Assembly: GCA_033065855.1 (NCBI GenBank)
Contig: JAVXUO010003116.1
Location: 92,001 to 156,000, forward strand
Length of the DNA stretch: 64,000 nucleotides
From: Escallonia rubra
Taxonomy: Eukaryota > Streptophyta > Magnoliopsida > Escalloniales > Escalloniaceae
Reading direction: 5' to 3'
This document shows, piece after piece, positions 11,042 to 20,679 of this stretch. Every line of letters begins with the position of its first letter. Position 1 is the first letter of the stretch. A program made the translations under genes and the position numbers. Below the pieces are notes generated by a model that had not been told where the DNA came from, did no database searches, and was given only the letters and a program-made list of their open reading frames with translations.

Positions 11042-11378
11042 CAAGATTAGCAGCTTTTCTTAGAAGAGTTTCTACAAGTCTGCCAAGGTCCCACCATAAG
11101 TCCGTTTTAACTCGGGTCCAAAACCATGCTTGAGTAATCTGAAGTTTTAATCCCATCCATTTGACCTCCAAAAAAAGCTTCCTGAAAATGTGCTGGCTTT
11201 GACGTATTACTCGGTATATCTCACGCATTTGTGTACAAACCAGGAACTGCGCTCGCATCTGCTTCACACCTGGACAATTACTGTGAACATTGAGGAGCAG
11301 TTACTTTAGTAGCTGCTGTATCCTCTGAGCTTTTGTTGCCATCTTTGTGGTCCGGGTGCAGTCATCGGTAATTTAAGT
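11042..11378 (+). promoter_or_regulatory. Probable 5' leader or promoter of the kinase gene
   Basis: About 340 bases between the hAT-like element and the ATG at 11379. I found no convincing TATA box, so the transcription start may lie upstream, within or beyond the transposon. Confidence 0.35.
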
Positions 11379-12521
11379 ATGCAGCAACATCATGGAGAAA
11401 AATCCAGTGAGCAAGTCAATCCTCCATTGTACACACCAGAACAAGTATGCCGTCACTTTGGACTCGCTGAGATCAGACTGGCTACCCAAGACTTTGCCGA
11501 TGCACTGATCCTTGGCAGGGGCGGATTTGGATATGTGTACCAGGGGCAAATTGACAATGGGGCAAGTACAGTTGCCATAAAGCGGCTGAATTCCATGTCC
11601 AAGCAAGGAGCCGTAGAGTTTAGGACAGAGATTGAGTTGCTTTCCGCGTTTAGACATTGCCACCTTGTCTCCTTGATTGGTTACTGTGACGAATCCGATG
11701 AGATGATCCTGGTTTACGAGTATATGTCCAATGGCACCCTTTACGATCAGCTGCACAAAGTTGGTAAAAATGGAAATTCCCCTTTATCTTGGGTGCAACG
11801 CCTCCAGATATGTATGGGCAGCGCCCGCGGGTTGGACTACCTTCACACTGGTACGGGAATTCAGCATCGAGTCATACACCGTGATGTAAAGAGCTCAAAC
11901 ATTCTGCTAGATGAAAATTGGGCAGCTAAAGTTTCGGATTTTGGGTTGTCAAAAATAGGGCCAGCCAACCAGTCATGCTCTTATGTTAGCACTGATGTTA
12001 AGGGTACATATGGGTATTTGGACCCAGAGTATTTTTCGACCTGTAGACTGACAAGTAAAACAGATGTTTATGCCTTTGGTGTGGTATTGTTCGAAGTTCT
12101 TGCTGGGAGGCCCGCGGTGGATTCAAGACTTGCAGAGGAGCAACATAGTTTAGCAGCATGGGCTAGACGCTGCGTCAAAGAAGGGAAAATAGATCGGATT
12201 ATGGATCCCAGTTTGAGGGACGAGCAAGTGTGTCCAAAAAGTTTGAAAAAGTTCGTGAAAATTGCAGATCAATGTTTGCGACGGAATCAAGAAGAACGCC
12301 CCACAATGGCTCAGGTTGTGGTCTGTCTTCAGTTTGCATTGAAACTACAAGAGATCTGGGGTTCTGCTCTTGTCGAGGGGGAGACTTTGCAAGCTCGGGT
12401 GACCACGGGTAAGCCCTTCATCTACTTTGATATACGGATTTCTCTATCCTCCTGCACTCCCCCTCACCAAAACCCACATAAACAACACACTGTCACATGC
12501 ACACATTGTGTGTGTGGGTGA
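11379..12521 (+). CDS. FERONIA-type (CrRLK1L-like) receptor-like cytoplasmic kinase
   Basis: The product is a Ser/Thr protein kinase whose kinase domain resembles that of the CrRLK1L (FERONIA-like) receptors, which sense cell-wall and peptide signals at the plasma membrane. Visible landmarks are the glycine loop GRGGFG (46-51), Lys68 in VAIK, the alpha-C Glu at about 84, HRD at 167-169 followed by VKSSN, DFG at 187-189, GTYGYLDPEY (209-218) and the conserved Arg at about 307. All catalytic residues are present. There is no signal peptide, malectin-like domain or membrane segment, so it is a cytoplasmic relative or a shortened tandem member. The frame continues past a plausible splice donor (GGGTAAGC at about 12407) into simple repeats, so the last ~35 residues may be intron read-through and the true 3' end may be spliced or lost. 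Confidence 0.85.
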   Translation: MQQHHGEKSSEQVNPPLYTPEQVCRHFGLAEIRLATQDFADALILGRGGFGYVYQGQIDNGASTVAIKRLNSMSKQGAVEFRTEIELLSAFRHCHLVSLIGYCDESDEMILVYEYMSNGTLYDQLHKVGKNGNSPLSWVQRLQICMGSARGLDYLHTGTGIQHRVIHRDVKSSNILLDENWAAKVSDFGLSKIGPANQSCSYVSTDVKGTYGYLDPEYFSTCRLTSKTDVYAFGVVLFEVLAGRPAVDSRLAEEQHSLAAWARRCVKEGKIDRIMDPSLRDEQVCPKSLKKFVKIADQCLRRNQEERPTMAQVVVCLQFALKLQEIWGSALVEGETLQARVTTGKPFIYFDIRISLSSCTPPHQNPHKQHTVTCTHCVCG

Positions 12522-12700
12522 CAGTGTGCATTGTGTGTGTGTCCCCCCCCCCGGGGGGGGGGGGGTGGGGGGGGTGTTCTGACTGTGTGTCTGTTTGCAT
12601 GTGACTGTGTGTGTATGACAGTGTGTGCATGTGTGTGGCAATGGGTCTTTGTGTGTGTGTGTGTGTTGGGGGGGGGGGGGGGGGGGGGAGTTTGTGCGTG
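12478..12700. repeat. (GT/CA)n and homopolymer C/G low-complexity cluster
   Basis: Runs of GTGTGT alternate with a C run directly followed by a G run (12543-12574) and a second run of more than 20 G (about 12668-12688). The C-run/G-run junction is self-complementary and the G runs could form quadruplexes. Such tracts are also error-prone in assembly. Confidence 0.9.
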
Positions 12701-12721
12701 AAAGTGTGTGTGAGACTGAGA

Positions 12722-13311
12722 GGGAAAAATAGAGAGGGGGAAAGAGAGAAAGAATAGGGTAAAAAGACGGATATACCTCTGAGTAAATTGACTTAACGAG
12801 GTGGCGGCAAGGATAATTTGAAGCAGTGATCAGATTGCAATGAATTTCAGAATTTAATGGTCACTTTGACACAAATCGATGTCTAGTGACCAAAGTTGAA
12901 CTTGCCTAATAGTGCAGTGGTCAACCGAATAGTTAACTCTAAATCTTATGTCTGTCACATTAGCTTCTTTGAAGACATCAGGTCTTGATTCCACTTTTAT
13001 ATATAAGTCATTCATCCGACACATACCATATGAGACTATCACCTGACAAGGTGGAGCCAAGATTTCTCTGTTGAGTGCAAGTAAACATTTAGGAAAATTG
13101 AGCTACTAATATGAGATGAATTTTTCTTAAATATAAGCAAACTACAACCATTTTGAAAAACTTGAGGAAAAGATAAAGAAGTGGTAGCCCACAGCACGAG
13201 GTTCACCCCATTCTAAGAAGTGGGAGACTTATACGCATGCAGCCCGTGACCTCCAGGCCAATTTAGGTCTACGTTACCATACCGGCAGTTTTGAAAATTT
13301 TGACTACTAAT
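12722..13311. other. Unassigned intergenic sequence
   Basis: No domain, exon pair or transposon ends recognised. The open frame on the minus strand at 12854-13060 has no recognisable similarity. Confidence 0.5.
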
Positions 13312-13334
13312 CTATATATACGTATATAAAAAGC
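13312..13334 (+). promoter_or_regulatory. TATA-box region
   Basis: CTATATATACGTATATAAAAAGC lies about 50 bases upstream of ATG at 13379. The spacing suits a plant core promoter with a short leader. Confidence 0.45.
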
Positions 13335-13378
13335 TGAAACGACAAAAACTCATAGATCAATATTACGTCCCCACTTCC

Positions 13379-13432
13379 ATGGCCTCAAATTCTCTCGACA
13401 GATTCCATTCAACCTCACTGTTTCCATACGAG
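13379..13432 (+). CDS. Possible first exon of an unrecognised gene
   Basis: ATG at 13379 opens 18 codons (MASNSLDRFHSTSLFPYE) ending at a good donor, GAG|GTAAAT, and sits behind a TATA-like sequence. I could not find following exons with confidence. It may be the 5' end of a gene whose remainder was lost, or a chance arrangement. Confidence 0.35.
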
Positions 13433-15432
13433 GTAAATCTGCTCCTTTAAACAGTTCTCTCTTTCGGTTCTATTTTTCTTCACATCCTTTCTTCTGTTTC
13501 GCATGGCTGTTTAAACTATGCACTAAGTAATATGAAATTAATGCGGGATTGTTATTATCATTAACTACATAATGATGGCAAATGAAACAATGCTGGCACT
13601 CTAACATTATCATAGCAGCAAAATGGATGACCATCGTGCACTTAAGTGCACCATCATAAAGTTTTAAATGGGCATTTATCTAGGAATTAAGTCTATAGAT
13701 TGGTTTATATCGGTGTTAATATAAGAAACTAAGAGCTATTGGTATGCTTTCACAATCATACATCAAGGCTAACTCCGTTCAAGTTCACCACATAAATGGG
13801 TAAATAGGGGTGAAAGGTCATCAATTTCATGCATTTAGAAAAAAACACTACTATGGTATGTCCCTGCCAAATCTGGTTACTCTAAAATTAGTTTGTTCTT
13901 AATAATATAGAAGGACAGGCTTGGGAAGAGTTCGTTGACACTATCGTCATCAAGGGTTGTTTTGAGATTTGATTGCTTATGGTAATTTATGTTGGAGAAT
14001 AATATCAACGTGATGAGGTTACTTTTCTGTCTTCTTTTAGGTAGTTTGCTTTGATGGATAGCCGGGATAGGCATATATGACCTTTGATTTTATTGCATGT
14101 TCTGACCACGATTACTATTGCATACTTTAGCTACTTTTTGTTTGTCTTCTTTTTATTAAATGTTATTATGATTGGAGGAATCAAAAGAAAGATTTCTTTG
14201 TGTGTGTGTGTGTGTGTGTGTTGGAGTTTTGAGCAACCATGACTATATAGATGATATTTTGGCGCCATTGGGTCCCATCCTAAACCAAAGGGATAGCAAA
14301 TCTCTTTGTATGGGATATTTTACTGTAGGAATGTGGTTTCGAAATGAGTTGGATGATGTCCCCATGGGAATCGCTTAGGAAAAACTTAGGAGAGTTTGAT
14401 GGCTATAAGTCTAAAAAATTCTTAGGACTAAAGGCAACGAAAATTAGATCACTTTTATTAATGGCAGGTCTTGCAATTACTCTCCAATGTAAGGAACCCT
14501 AGGCAGAATTGTAGTGGTGAAGAGGAGAGTGAGAGTGGTGAAGCAGGGAGAGAGGCAAAAACCTAGCTGACCTGTAGTGTACCATTTCGATTACAACCAA
14601 TTAGGCATTGCAATGTGGTAAGAGATAGTTGATTTTTAGAATTATTTATTCTATCATGGTGTAGGTTATATAAAATGGAACCGAAGCATTAGATTCTAAG
14701 TCTCGTGACAAGCTGAGAATGAATTTTATAAATACACAAGCTTAAAGGTTAGCCAAAAGTGAGCTTTAAAACAAATTTTCACCACCATTTGACAACTTGA
14801 GACATGACAAGTGGTTCCAATGCTGTAGTGGCAGCCTGGTTGCCATGGTGGTAGTTATGGTACTCATGCTAGCAAGATGGTAAATTTAATGTGGTAGTGG
14901 CGGTGGGAGTAAAGGTGACGGTAAATTAAGTTGATAATTGATTTATCGGTATAATGGTGGTTGTGATCAGGTGAAGATGGATGCGGTATGTGGTTGTGAT
15001 AATTATGACGGTGGTAATGGTTATGGTAGGTGGAGGTGATATTGGTTAATAATGCAGGTTTGATATTGATAGTAATTTCAGTAATGAAAGTGACGATAGT
15101 TGTTGGAGGTATTAAGATAGTTTTGGTCGACAAATGGTATAAATCTGGACTGGATAAATCTGGATTGACATATAAACCAAATTTCATCTCAACTAACCAA
15201 ATTATATCTCAACCCATGCCTTTGCACGGGTTCATTATATAAAGTGAATCCCAAATCTTGTATGTTTCCAGGGTGCTCAGGCCATGGTTTTGTCCATACA
15301 TCTTTAGAATCTCTTCTTAAGTTTGATAGCCAAGCCTCTACCAAAATTCTTTTGTTCTGTGATGAACCACATCTTTGCATGTCCTTTGTTTATCCACCTT
15401 AGAGTTAATTGAAGAGGGCAATATAGTGTTAT
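13433..15432. other. Two kilobases with no recognisable gene
   Basis: AT-rich with a (GT)n tract at 14199-14221 and a region of GGTGGTNATGG-like degenerate triplets (14820-15110). The end near 15200-15240 (CCTTTGCACGGGTTCATTAT) resembles termini seen in some plant transposons, but I see no matching start. Confidence 0.45.
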
Positions 15433-15482
15433 GCTTCCTCAAGGTGTTGAGAGCCTGTAGGCTCTCAACACCTTGAGGAAGC
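15433..15482. repeat. Perfect 23-bp inverted repeat with 4-nt loop
   Basis: Arms 15433-15455 and 15460-15482 (GCTTCCTCAAGGTGTTGAGA..., reverse complement) are fully complementary around TGTA. The right arm is also the start of the 117-bp tandem repeat that follows. Confidence 0.95.
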
Positions 15483-15693
15483 CAACGTCGTCTCTTTACC
15501 AAGAGCTAGGAGTGAGCTACCACTAACAGAGTTAGCTCATTTCATTTGCTATGGCTCTCGCAATTCTTAGTGGAGAGGCTCTCAACACCTTGAGGAAGCC
15601 AACGTCTTCTCTTTACCAAGAGCTAGGAGTGAGCTACCACTAACAGAGTTAGCGCATGTCATTTGCTATGGCTCTCGCAATTCTTAGTGGAGA
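15460..15693 (+). repeat. Two tandem 117-bp units
   Basis: Units 15460-15576 and 15577-15693 both start GGCTCTCAACACCTTGAGGA and end CTTAGTGGAGA, with about three differences. Near-identity indicates a recent duplication. No coding potential seen. Confidence 0.95.
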
Positions 15694-15854
15694 CGTCAGT
15701 TTAGTACAAGGAAGCCAATGATGACCCAAAAGCACGTGTAGCGAAAGACAGAACTATGGGAGTAATTCATGCCAGGGACATAGCACAATGGATCCAGTGT
15801 TATTCTAATTTGAAACAATTAGACGATGCAGGACAACGGCTACTACAGTTAAGC
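15694..15854. other. Short unassigned spacer
   Basis: No feature recognised. An open frame starting at 15756 runs into the degenerate TRIM that follows and is not thought to be a gene. Confidence 0.4.
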
Positions 15855-16145
15855 TTGATATACACTTTTGGGCCCATTCTCTATCAGCTTAAACTTTTAG
15901 AACAATTGATAAATTTACATGGTCTAAGAGCTCTCATTGCCCAAGGTCTTAGGTTTGATTCTTCCCGCTTGCATTTATGGTAATGCAATTAGCACTTGTT
16001 TATATGTGCACTTGGTGGTGGTTCACCTTCATTTTCTCATTGATTTGTCTCTCCACGTGCAACCGGGAGCTTGCTCGTGAGGGGGAGTTTTAAACATGGT
16101 ATACGTTGTTGGGCCGGTTCTATAGCAGTTCAAGCTTTTAGTGCA
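15855..16145 (+). mobile_element. Degenerate TRIM remnant
   Basis: TTTGGGCCCATTCTCTATCAGC followed by AATTTACATGGTCTAAGAGC and CAAGGTCTTAGGTTTGATTC, then GTGCAACCGGGAGCTTGCTC and a second, related end (GTTGGGCCGGTTCTATAGCA). This is the layout of a widespread plant TRIM type: a short LTR, a tRNA-Met-like primer site, a spacer, and a second LTR. The repeats are too diverged to set exact borders. Confidence 0.55.
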
Positions 16146-16365
16146 AATGGTGGCTTAACAACGGCCTCGTGTGTGTTTATAACTGAACTAACTTAAGATA
16201 ATTTTTACATAATAATATTTATGGTAAAAAAATTTGAGGCGTACAAGATTGCACGTGCATAGACATATTATGGTGCTTTAAGTGCACAAGCTGAAAAATT
16301 GACTGTGTACAGCTAATAAATGAGATGCATCCTCAGGGCTGCAAAGCTCAGAAGTTGTAGCCAAG
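16146..16365. other. Unassigned spacer
   Basis: No feature recognised. Confidence 0.4.
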
Positions 16366-16603
16366 AAAATGGTTCAAAGGGGCAAAGAGAGATTTGGCAA
16401 TTCCTTTGGGGATTACAGAGAAACTTTCAGTAGTGAATTCCAAGGAAAGTGGTGGTGAGGTTCAGAATGATATACATCAGAAGAAGCAGGAGGATGGGCA
16501 GATGCAGCTACGGGGTGAGAGGAGGCACTCGAAGCCAAATCCTAGGCTGAGTAATCCACCATGGAATATGCATGGAGATTATTGCAACGATCCAGAGCTC
16601 TAG
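16366..16603 (+). pseudogene. Exon-like open stretch, unrecognised
   Basis: A frame ending at TAG (16601-16603) reads as a hydrophilic, Lys/Gln/Glu-rich peptide that includes HQKKQEDGQMQLRGERRHS and PNPRLSNPPWNMHGDYC. The composition looks like real coding sequence, but there is no upstream ATG in frame and no obvious partner exon. It could be the last exon of a lost gene. Confidence 0.3.
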
Positions 16604-17038
16604 ATTAGCTTCGAATTACTAGAAGATATTAAGTATTTTCAGTCAACTGCAACCAGTGATCCAGAGTTGGTGTATCAGGCGTCGAATTGGCTATCAACCT
16701 AAATATTTTCTTGATCTACATGAATAAGTTTCTAAAAATAAATTCATAAATACAGTTTAAAAAAAAGAATATACAGCACTGCTGGCAGAGCAGTACATTC
16801 TGATTCTTACCTCCACAAACCTGTCATGCCATTGAAATTAAGGTGACGACCAGTGAACGGATAAGCAGCAGCTGGACCTCCCATGGTCCCGCCGTACCGT
16901 AGATACTCTCTCTCTCTACGTGATATTAAAGGTTGCAGAAAAACAAAAATGAGGAACCAAAAGGTGACAAGTCAAGCCTGGAAAAGTTCTTGTGAAGCCA
17001 ATCAAATAAAGCCAATACTATACTACAACAAAAACCCA

Positions 17039-17044
<6 letters not shown>
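16604..17044. other. Unassigned sequence before the (TA)n tract
   Basis: Nothing recognised apart from a short CTCTCT tract at 16908. Confidence 0.4.

Positions 17045-17091
<47 letters not shown>
17045..17091. repeat. (TA)n tract at left edge of the long-TIR element
   Basis: About 45 bases of TA dinucleotide directly abut the left inverted repeat at 17092. Confidence 0.95.
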
Positions 17092-17092
<1 letters not shown>

Positions 17093-19636
17093 GAGCTGAT
17101 CCGTTGAAAGCGCTAGCAAAATGGGTTAAGTTTCTAGCGCGATCTGGCCGTCCACGCGCGATCTGTGGACGGTCCAGATCTTTTTTTTTGCGTTTTTTTA
17201 AAGTCTGTCCGCCACATAATGTAGCGGACGTTTTTTTGACAAAAATACCCCCGAGGAGTATACTGCATTGCTTGTCCGCTACATAATGTAGTAGACATAA
17301 ATCAAAGGAATATTGCAAGCTGGACAGTCTTTTCTCTCTTGTCAGAGACTGTTGGATCTGGAATGATAGCAGCCGCCGCTTCTTTTTTTTCTCTCTCTCT
17401 CTCCCTCATCTCCTCTCTTCTCCTCTTTCGGTTGCTTTCATCTTTCTTCAATTCATTAGAATCGGATGTGTGGAATAATAGCAAAAATCATAGAATGCAG
17501 AGAGAAAATCTGAGCAAACAGCGGATGGAGCGATGAAATCCTCCTACTCATATTCTTATTGTTCAGAATATGATATGATACAGTGGTAATCCCTGTTAGT
17601 GCTACAATTGCATGAGGAGTGGAACCATTACTCCAGCCCTTACACCCGAAACAATCCTTGTGGCTTTTGTTCTTACCTTTTGTAGTGGACCCATCGAACC
17701 CACCACCACACCAGTGGCAACCATGTTCATCAACAAAACCACCACATGCATGGAACTCATCAATCGCCAGCAAACCCAAAACCACCACATCTCCAAACGC
17801 CAGCAAAATCCACCATTGCTGCCGATCAACCCACCACCCAGCTTGATTTTCAAAATGGGTCATATTTAGTTTGTAACTCGTACAAACTTAGAACCCAACA
17901 TCGTACAAACTTAGAACCCACCGAGTCTTTGCCGGCGTGGACTTCGCCGGAGCCACCGGAGGCGCAGGCAGGCACAGCCATGCCGGTGCGGAGCCGATGG
18001 GCATAGCTGCCGCCATCGAGAGATATGTGGATGTCAGAGAGAGAGAGAGAGAGGTCTTACCTAGATCTGAAAGTGAAAAGAGTCTGCTCAGTTTGGGGTT
18101 TTTTTATAGGGGAAACTAGCTAATGACTCCCTGTACTATATACGCTGTGCGATTTATCCCCCTCCACTTCAAATTTAAGCACTAAACCCCCCTACAGTTA
18201 CAGAAATTGGGTACTTTTAGCGGAAACCGTTAAATTTAATAGCGCGTGGTCAACACTCGCATTGACTAACGATTTTTTTAAAAAATTGACAATTTTGCCC
18301 TTTTTCTCCACTTCTTCTCTCCCCAGTCCCCACATCAGACCCATCCTCCCCTCCTTGCGACTCTGCACACGCAACACCCGCCGCACCCTTCAGCCCAGCC
18401 CCTTCCTCCCAAACGCTGGACGCACACTTCCCTCCATCAAGCCAGCCCCCCCTCCCCCTTCCTTCCAACTCGATAAGTTTGAGTCACAGAAAGGCAAGAA
18501 TGAGGGTGAGACGAGCTTGGCATCGAAGGCCTGATCTTCGAAGGGCTGAATTAGCGGTCGTCGATTGTTGGTGGCCGTCGGCCGGCGTTGGTGGTCGCAT
18601 TTCTGTTGGGGGCGGTGGCAGTGGGTTTTGGGCTTGGTGGCTACCGGTGGTCTTCGGTTGTGGGTATTGGTTGCTTCGGTGGTGATTTAGGTGGCGGAGA
18701 AGTGGGTCTCGCCGGAAGGTGTTACCGTCGGCAACCCTTGGATAAATTGGATCGCAGTTGGTGTTTGTGGGTGGTCTTGGGTTGGCGAGAAGGGTGGTTT
18801 GCGGGGACGTAGTGGCCGGCGGTGGTGGGTCGTTGTGATGGGCAGAGTGGCGGCCCGGTCTTGGGTTGGCGAGAAGGGTGGTTTGTGGGGACGTAGTGGC
18901 CGGCGGTGGTGGGTCGTTGTGATGGGCACGGTGGCGGCTGCGGGGGTGTTGACGGCTGTTTTGCCGGCGGTGAAGCCCCGACGGGTGATCCCAACTTGAA
19001 TTGCCGGCAGTGTTGCCGTGAGGGTGTCACTGCCATGTTTTTGTTGGAAGGGGAAGCCAGAGAATTGCCGGCGTTGGTGGTCGCAAGATGAACGGTTACG
19101 CAAAGAGTTTCAGAGGAAGAAGATGAAAGGATTTACGCAGAGAGGAAGAAGATGGAAGGGGAAACCAGAGAATTCTAGGGGAAACCTGAGAGATTGAGAG
19201 GGTTTGGACCAAGAGTTCTGGCAAATTAACGATTTAAATAGGAAGGATAAAACGGACATTTCACGTAGATCTGTTACGCCGCGTTAAAAGTGCTCAATTT
19301 CCATAAGTGTGGGGGGGTTTAGTGCTTAAATTTGAAGTGGAGGGGGGCAAATCGCACAACGTGTAAAGTAGAGGGGGTCATTACCTATTTTCCCCTTTTT
19401 TATATTATGTCCGCTACATTATGTAGCGGACAAACTAAAGTGCACAATGAATTAAACAGGCAAGGGGTATTTTCGTCAAAAAACTGTCCGCTACATAATG
19501 TAGCGGACAGTTATATAGCGGACAGACTAAAAAAAAAGCAAAAAAAAGAGATCTGGACCGTCTACAGATTGTGCGTGGACGGTCAGATCGCGCTAGCAAC
19601 TTAACCCAAGTTGCTAGCGCTCTCAACGGATCAGCT

Positions 19637-19638
<2 letters not shown>
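17092..19638. mobile_element. Long-TIR element bordered by (TA)n on both sides (Micron-like)
   Basis: Inverted repeats of about 210-230 bases start GGAGCTGATCCGTTGA on each strand (17092-17300 and 19405-19638) and share GCGCTAGC, GACGGTCCAGATCT and several copies of GTCCGCTACATAATGTAGCG, itself a palindrome. Both outer edges are (TA)n tracts of about 45 and 65 bases, as described for rice Micron elements that insert in TA microsatellites. The target duplication is therefore hidden in the microsatellite. The interior has no transposase. It holds a CT-rich tract, a GC-rich region (17600-18050) and a whole second MULE (18109-19395) sitting just inside the right TIR. Confidence 0.8.
18109..19395. 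mobile_element. Nested Mutator-like element, perfect 9-bp TSD
   Basis: Ends GGGGAAACTAGCTAATGAC and GTCATTACCTATTTTCCCC continue as inverted repeats for about 120 bases (CCACTTCAAATTTAAGCACT and its complement). The borders are TTTTTTATA at 18100-18108 and 19396-19404. The interior from about 18460 to 19090 is strongly GC-rich and contains an 84-bp tandem duplication (18775 and 18859). No known gene is recognised there, though such GC-rich cargo is common in Pack-MULEs. Confidence 0.9.

Positions 19639-19703
<65 letters not shown>
19639..19703. repeat. (TA)n tract at right edge of the long-TIR element
   Basis: About 65 bases of TA dinucleotide directly follow the right inverted repeat. Confidence 0.95.
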
Positions 19704-19704
<1 letters not shown>

Positions 19705-19926
19705 TTTCACACCTTTGTGTTGTTTGAAAAATTGGACTGGGTGTTTCACCGATCTTTATTTTTGTCCAAGTTGTCTGTAGCTGCAGCATCAGTCAAGAAC
19801 CATAATAAAATTGTTATTGACCTGTGAGAGAACAACTGAAGAAACAAAAAACCAAAAGAGGTTTTGCTTCTAGAAGCTGTGGGATCCTGTTTGAGTGTTA
19901 GAATTAAAGCGGAAAGCCCCCCTTCA

Positions 19927-20085
19927 AGGGATTTGGATCCCTGCTGTAACTCATGGTTACAATAGGAGTGCTGTCCCCAATCTGTGAGAGAGAGGGTAGA
20001 GAGAGAGAGAGACCCTCTCTCTCACAGATTGGGGACATCACTCCTGCTGTAACTCATGGTTACAGCAGGGGATCCAAATCCAAAT
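19927..20085. mobile_element. Hairpin MITE, 9-bp TSD, ~70-bp stem
   Basis: Arms 19929-19999 and 20012-20081 are about 90% complementary around a short GA-rich loop. The borders are CCCCCTTCA at 19918-19926 and 20086-20094, a perfect 9-bp target duplication. It is a fold-back MITE, probably Mutator-derived. If transcribed, the long near-perfect stem would be a good source of 21-24-nt small RNAs. Confidence 0.85.
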
Positions 20086-20094
20086 CCCCCTTCA

Positions 20095-20679
20095 CGATGG
20101 TACATTTCTGCATATGTCTAGCTTTGCTCAATCTTGTTTCGATTTGTATATTCTTGATATAATCTTGTTGAAGTAATCTTGCTAGCTTAGTCAAGCTCTC
20201 CCTCATTATGCGCGCGCGGGCACACACGTACGCACACATTGATGCAAGGACGATATATGCTTGAAGTTTGCCTATATGTGTATGCTATCTTTGATTTTGT
20301 TTGAATTAGCTGATATGGGTATATTTTTACTTGAATAAGCTAAAATGGGTTTAGGCTGAACCCAGGATTAGGAAAGCTTTGGGGTCAAACTTAATCAGAC
20401 CCTTCTTTGTCTTTTGGAGGTAGGGATCATATGGGGTGAATAATCGAAGGGTCTGATAATACAATTTTGTTATCTGTAAATCAATGTTTATGGGATGTGA
20501 AATGCACAATTGAGTAGACCAACCTATGCTTCACAAATTTGTCTGAAAGAAGAAGTGCAATTTATTTTGATTACTCCTATGATAAACCCTTTTTTTACAA
20601 TATTTAAAGTTCGAATGTTAGATTTAGTTTAAAGTAGGAATTTGTTTGTGATCCAAAAAACATGAAATGTTTAATGGAG
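20095..20679. other. Upstream region of the broken PBL kinase gene
   Basis: AT-rich sequence with a short GCGCGC/CACACA tract (20210-20240). I did not find a clear TATA box. Confidence 0.4.

Noticed and set aside
11373-11756. 127-codon open frame antisense to the kinase
   Set aside because: It mirrors kinase codons and has no independent features.
15940-15985. tRNA-like B-box (GGTTTGATTC)
   Set aside because: It belongs to the TRIM internal region; no A-box or acceptor stem pairs with it.
17456-17863. 135-codon minus-strand frame within the TA-bordered element
   Set aside because: GC-rich cargo open in several frames at once; no domain.
18687-19103. Long overlapping frames on both strands in the nested MULE
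   Set aside because: They come from the GC-rich 84-bp tandem duplication, not from codon selection.
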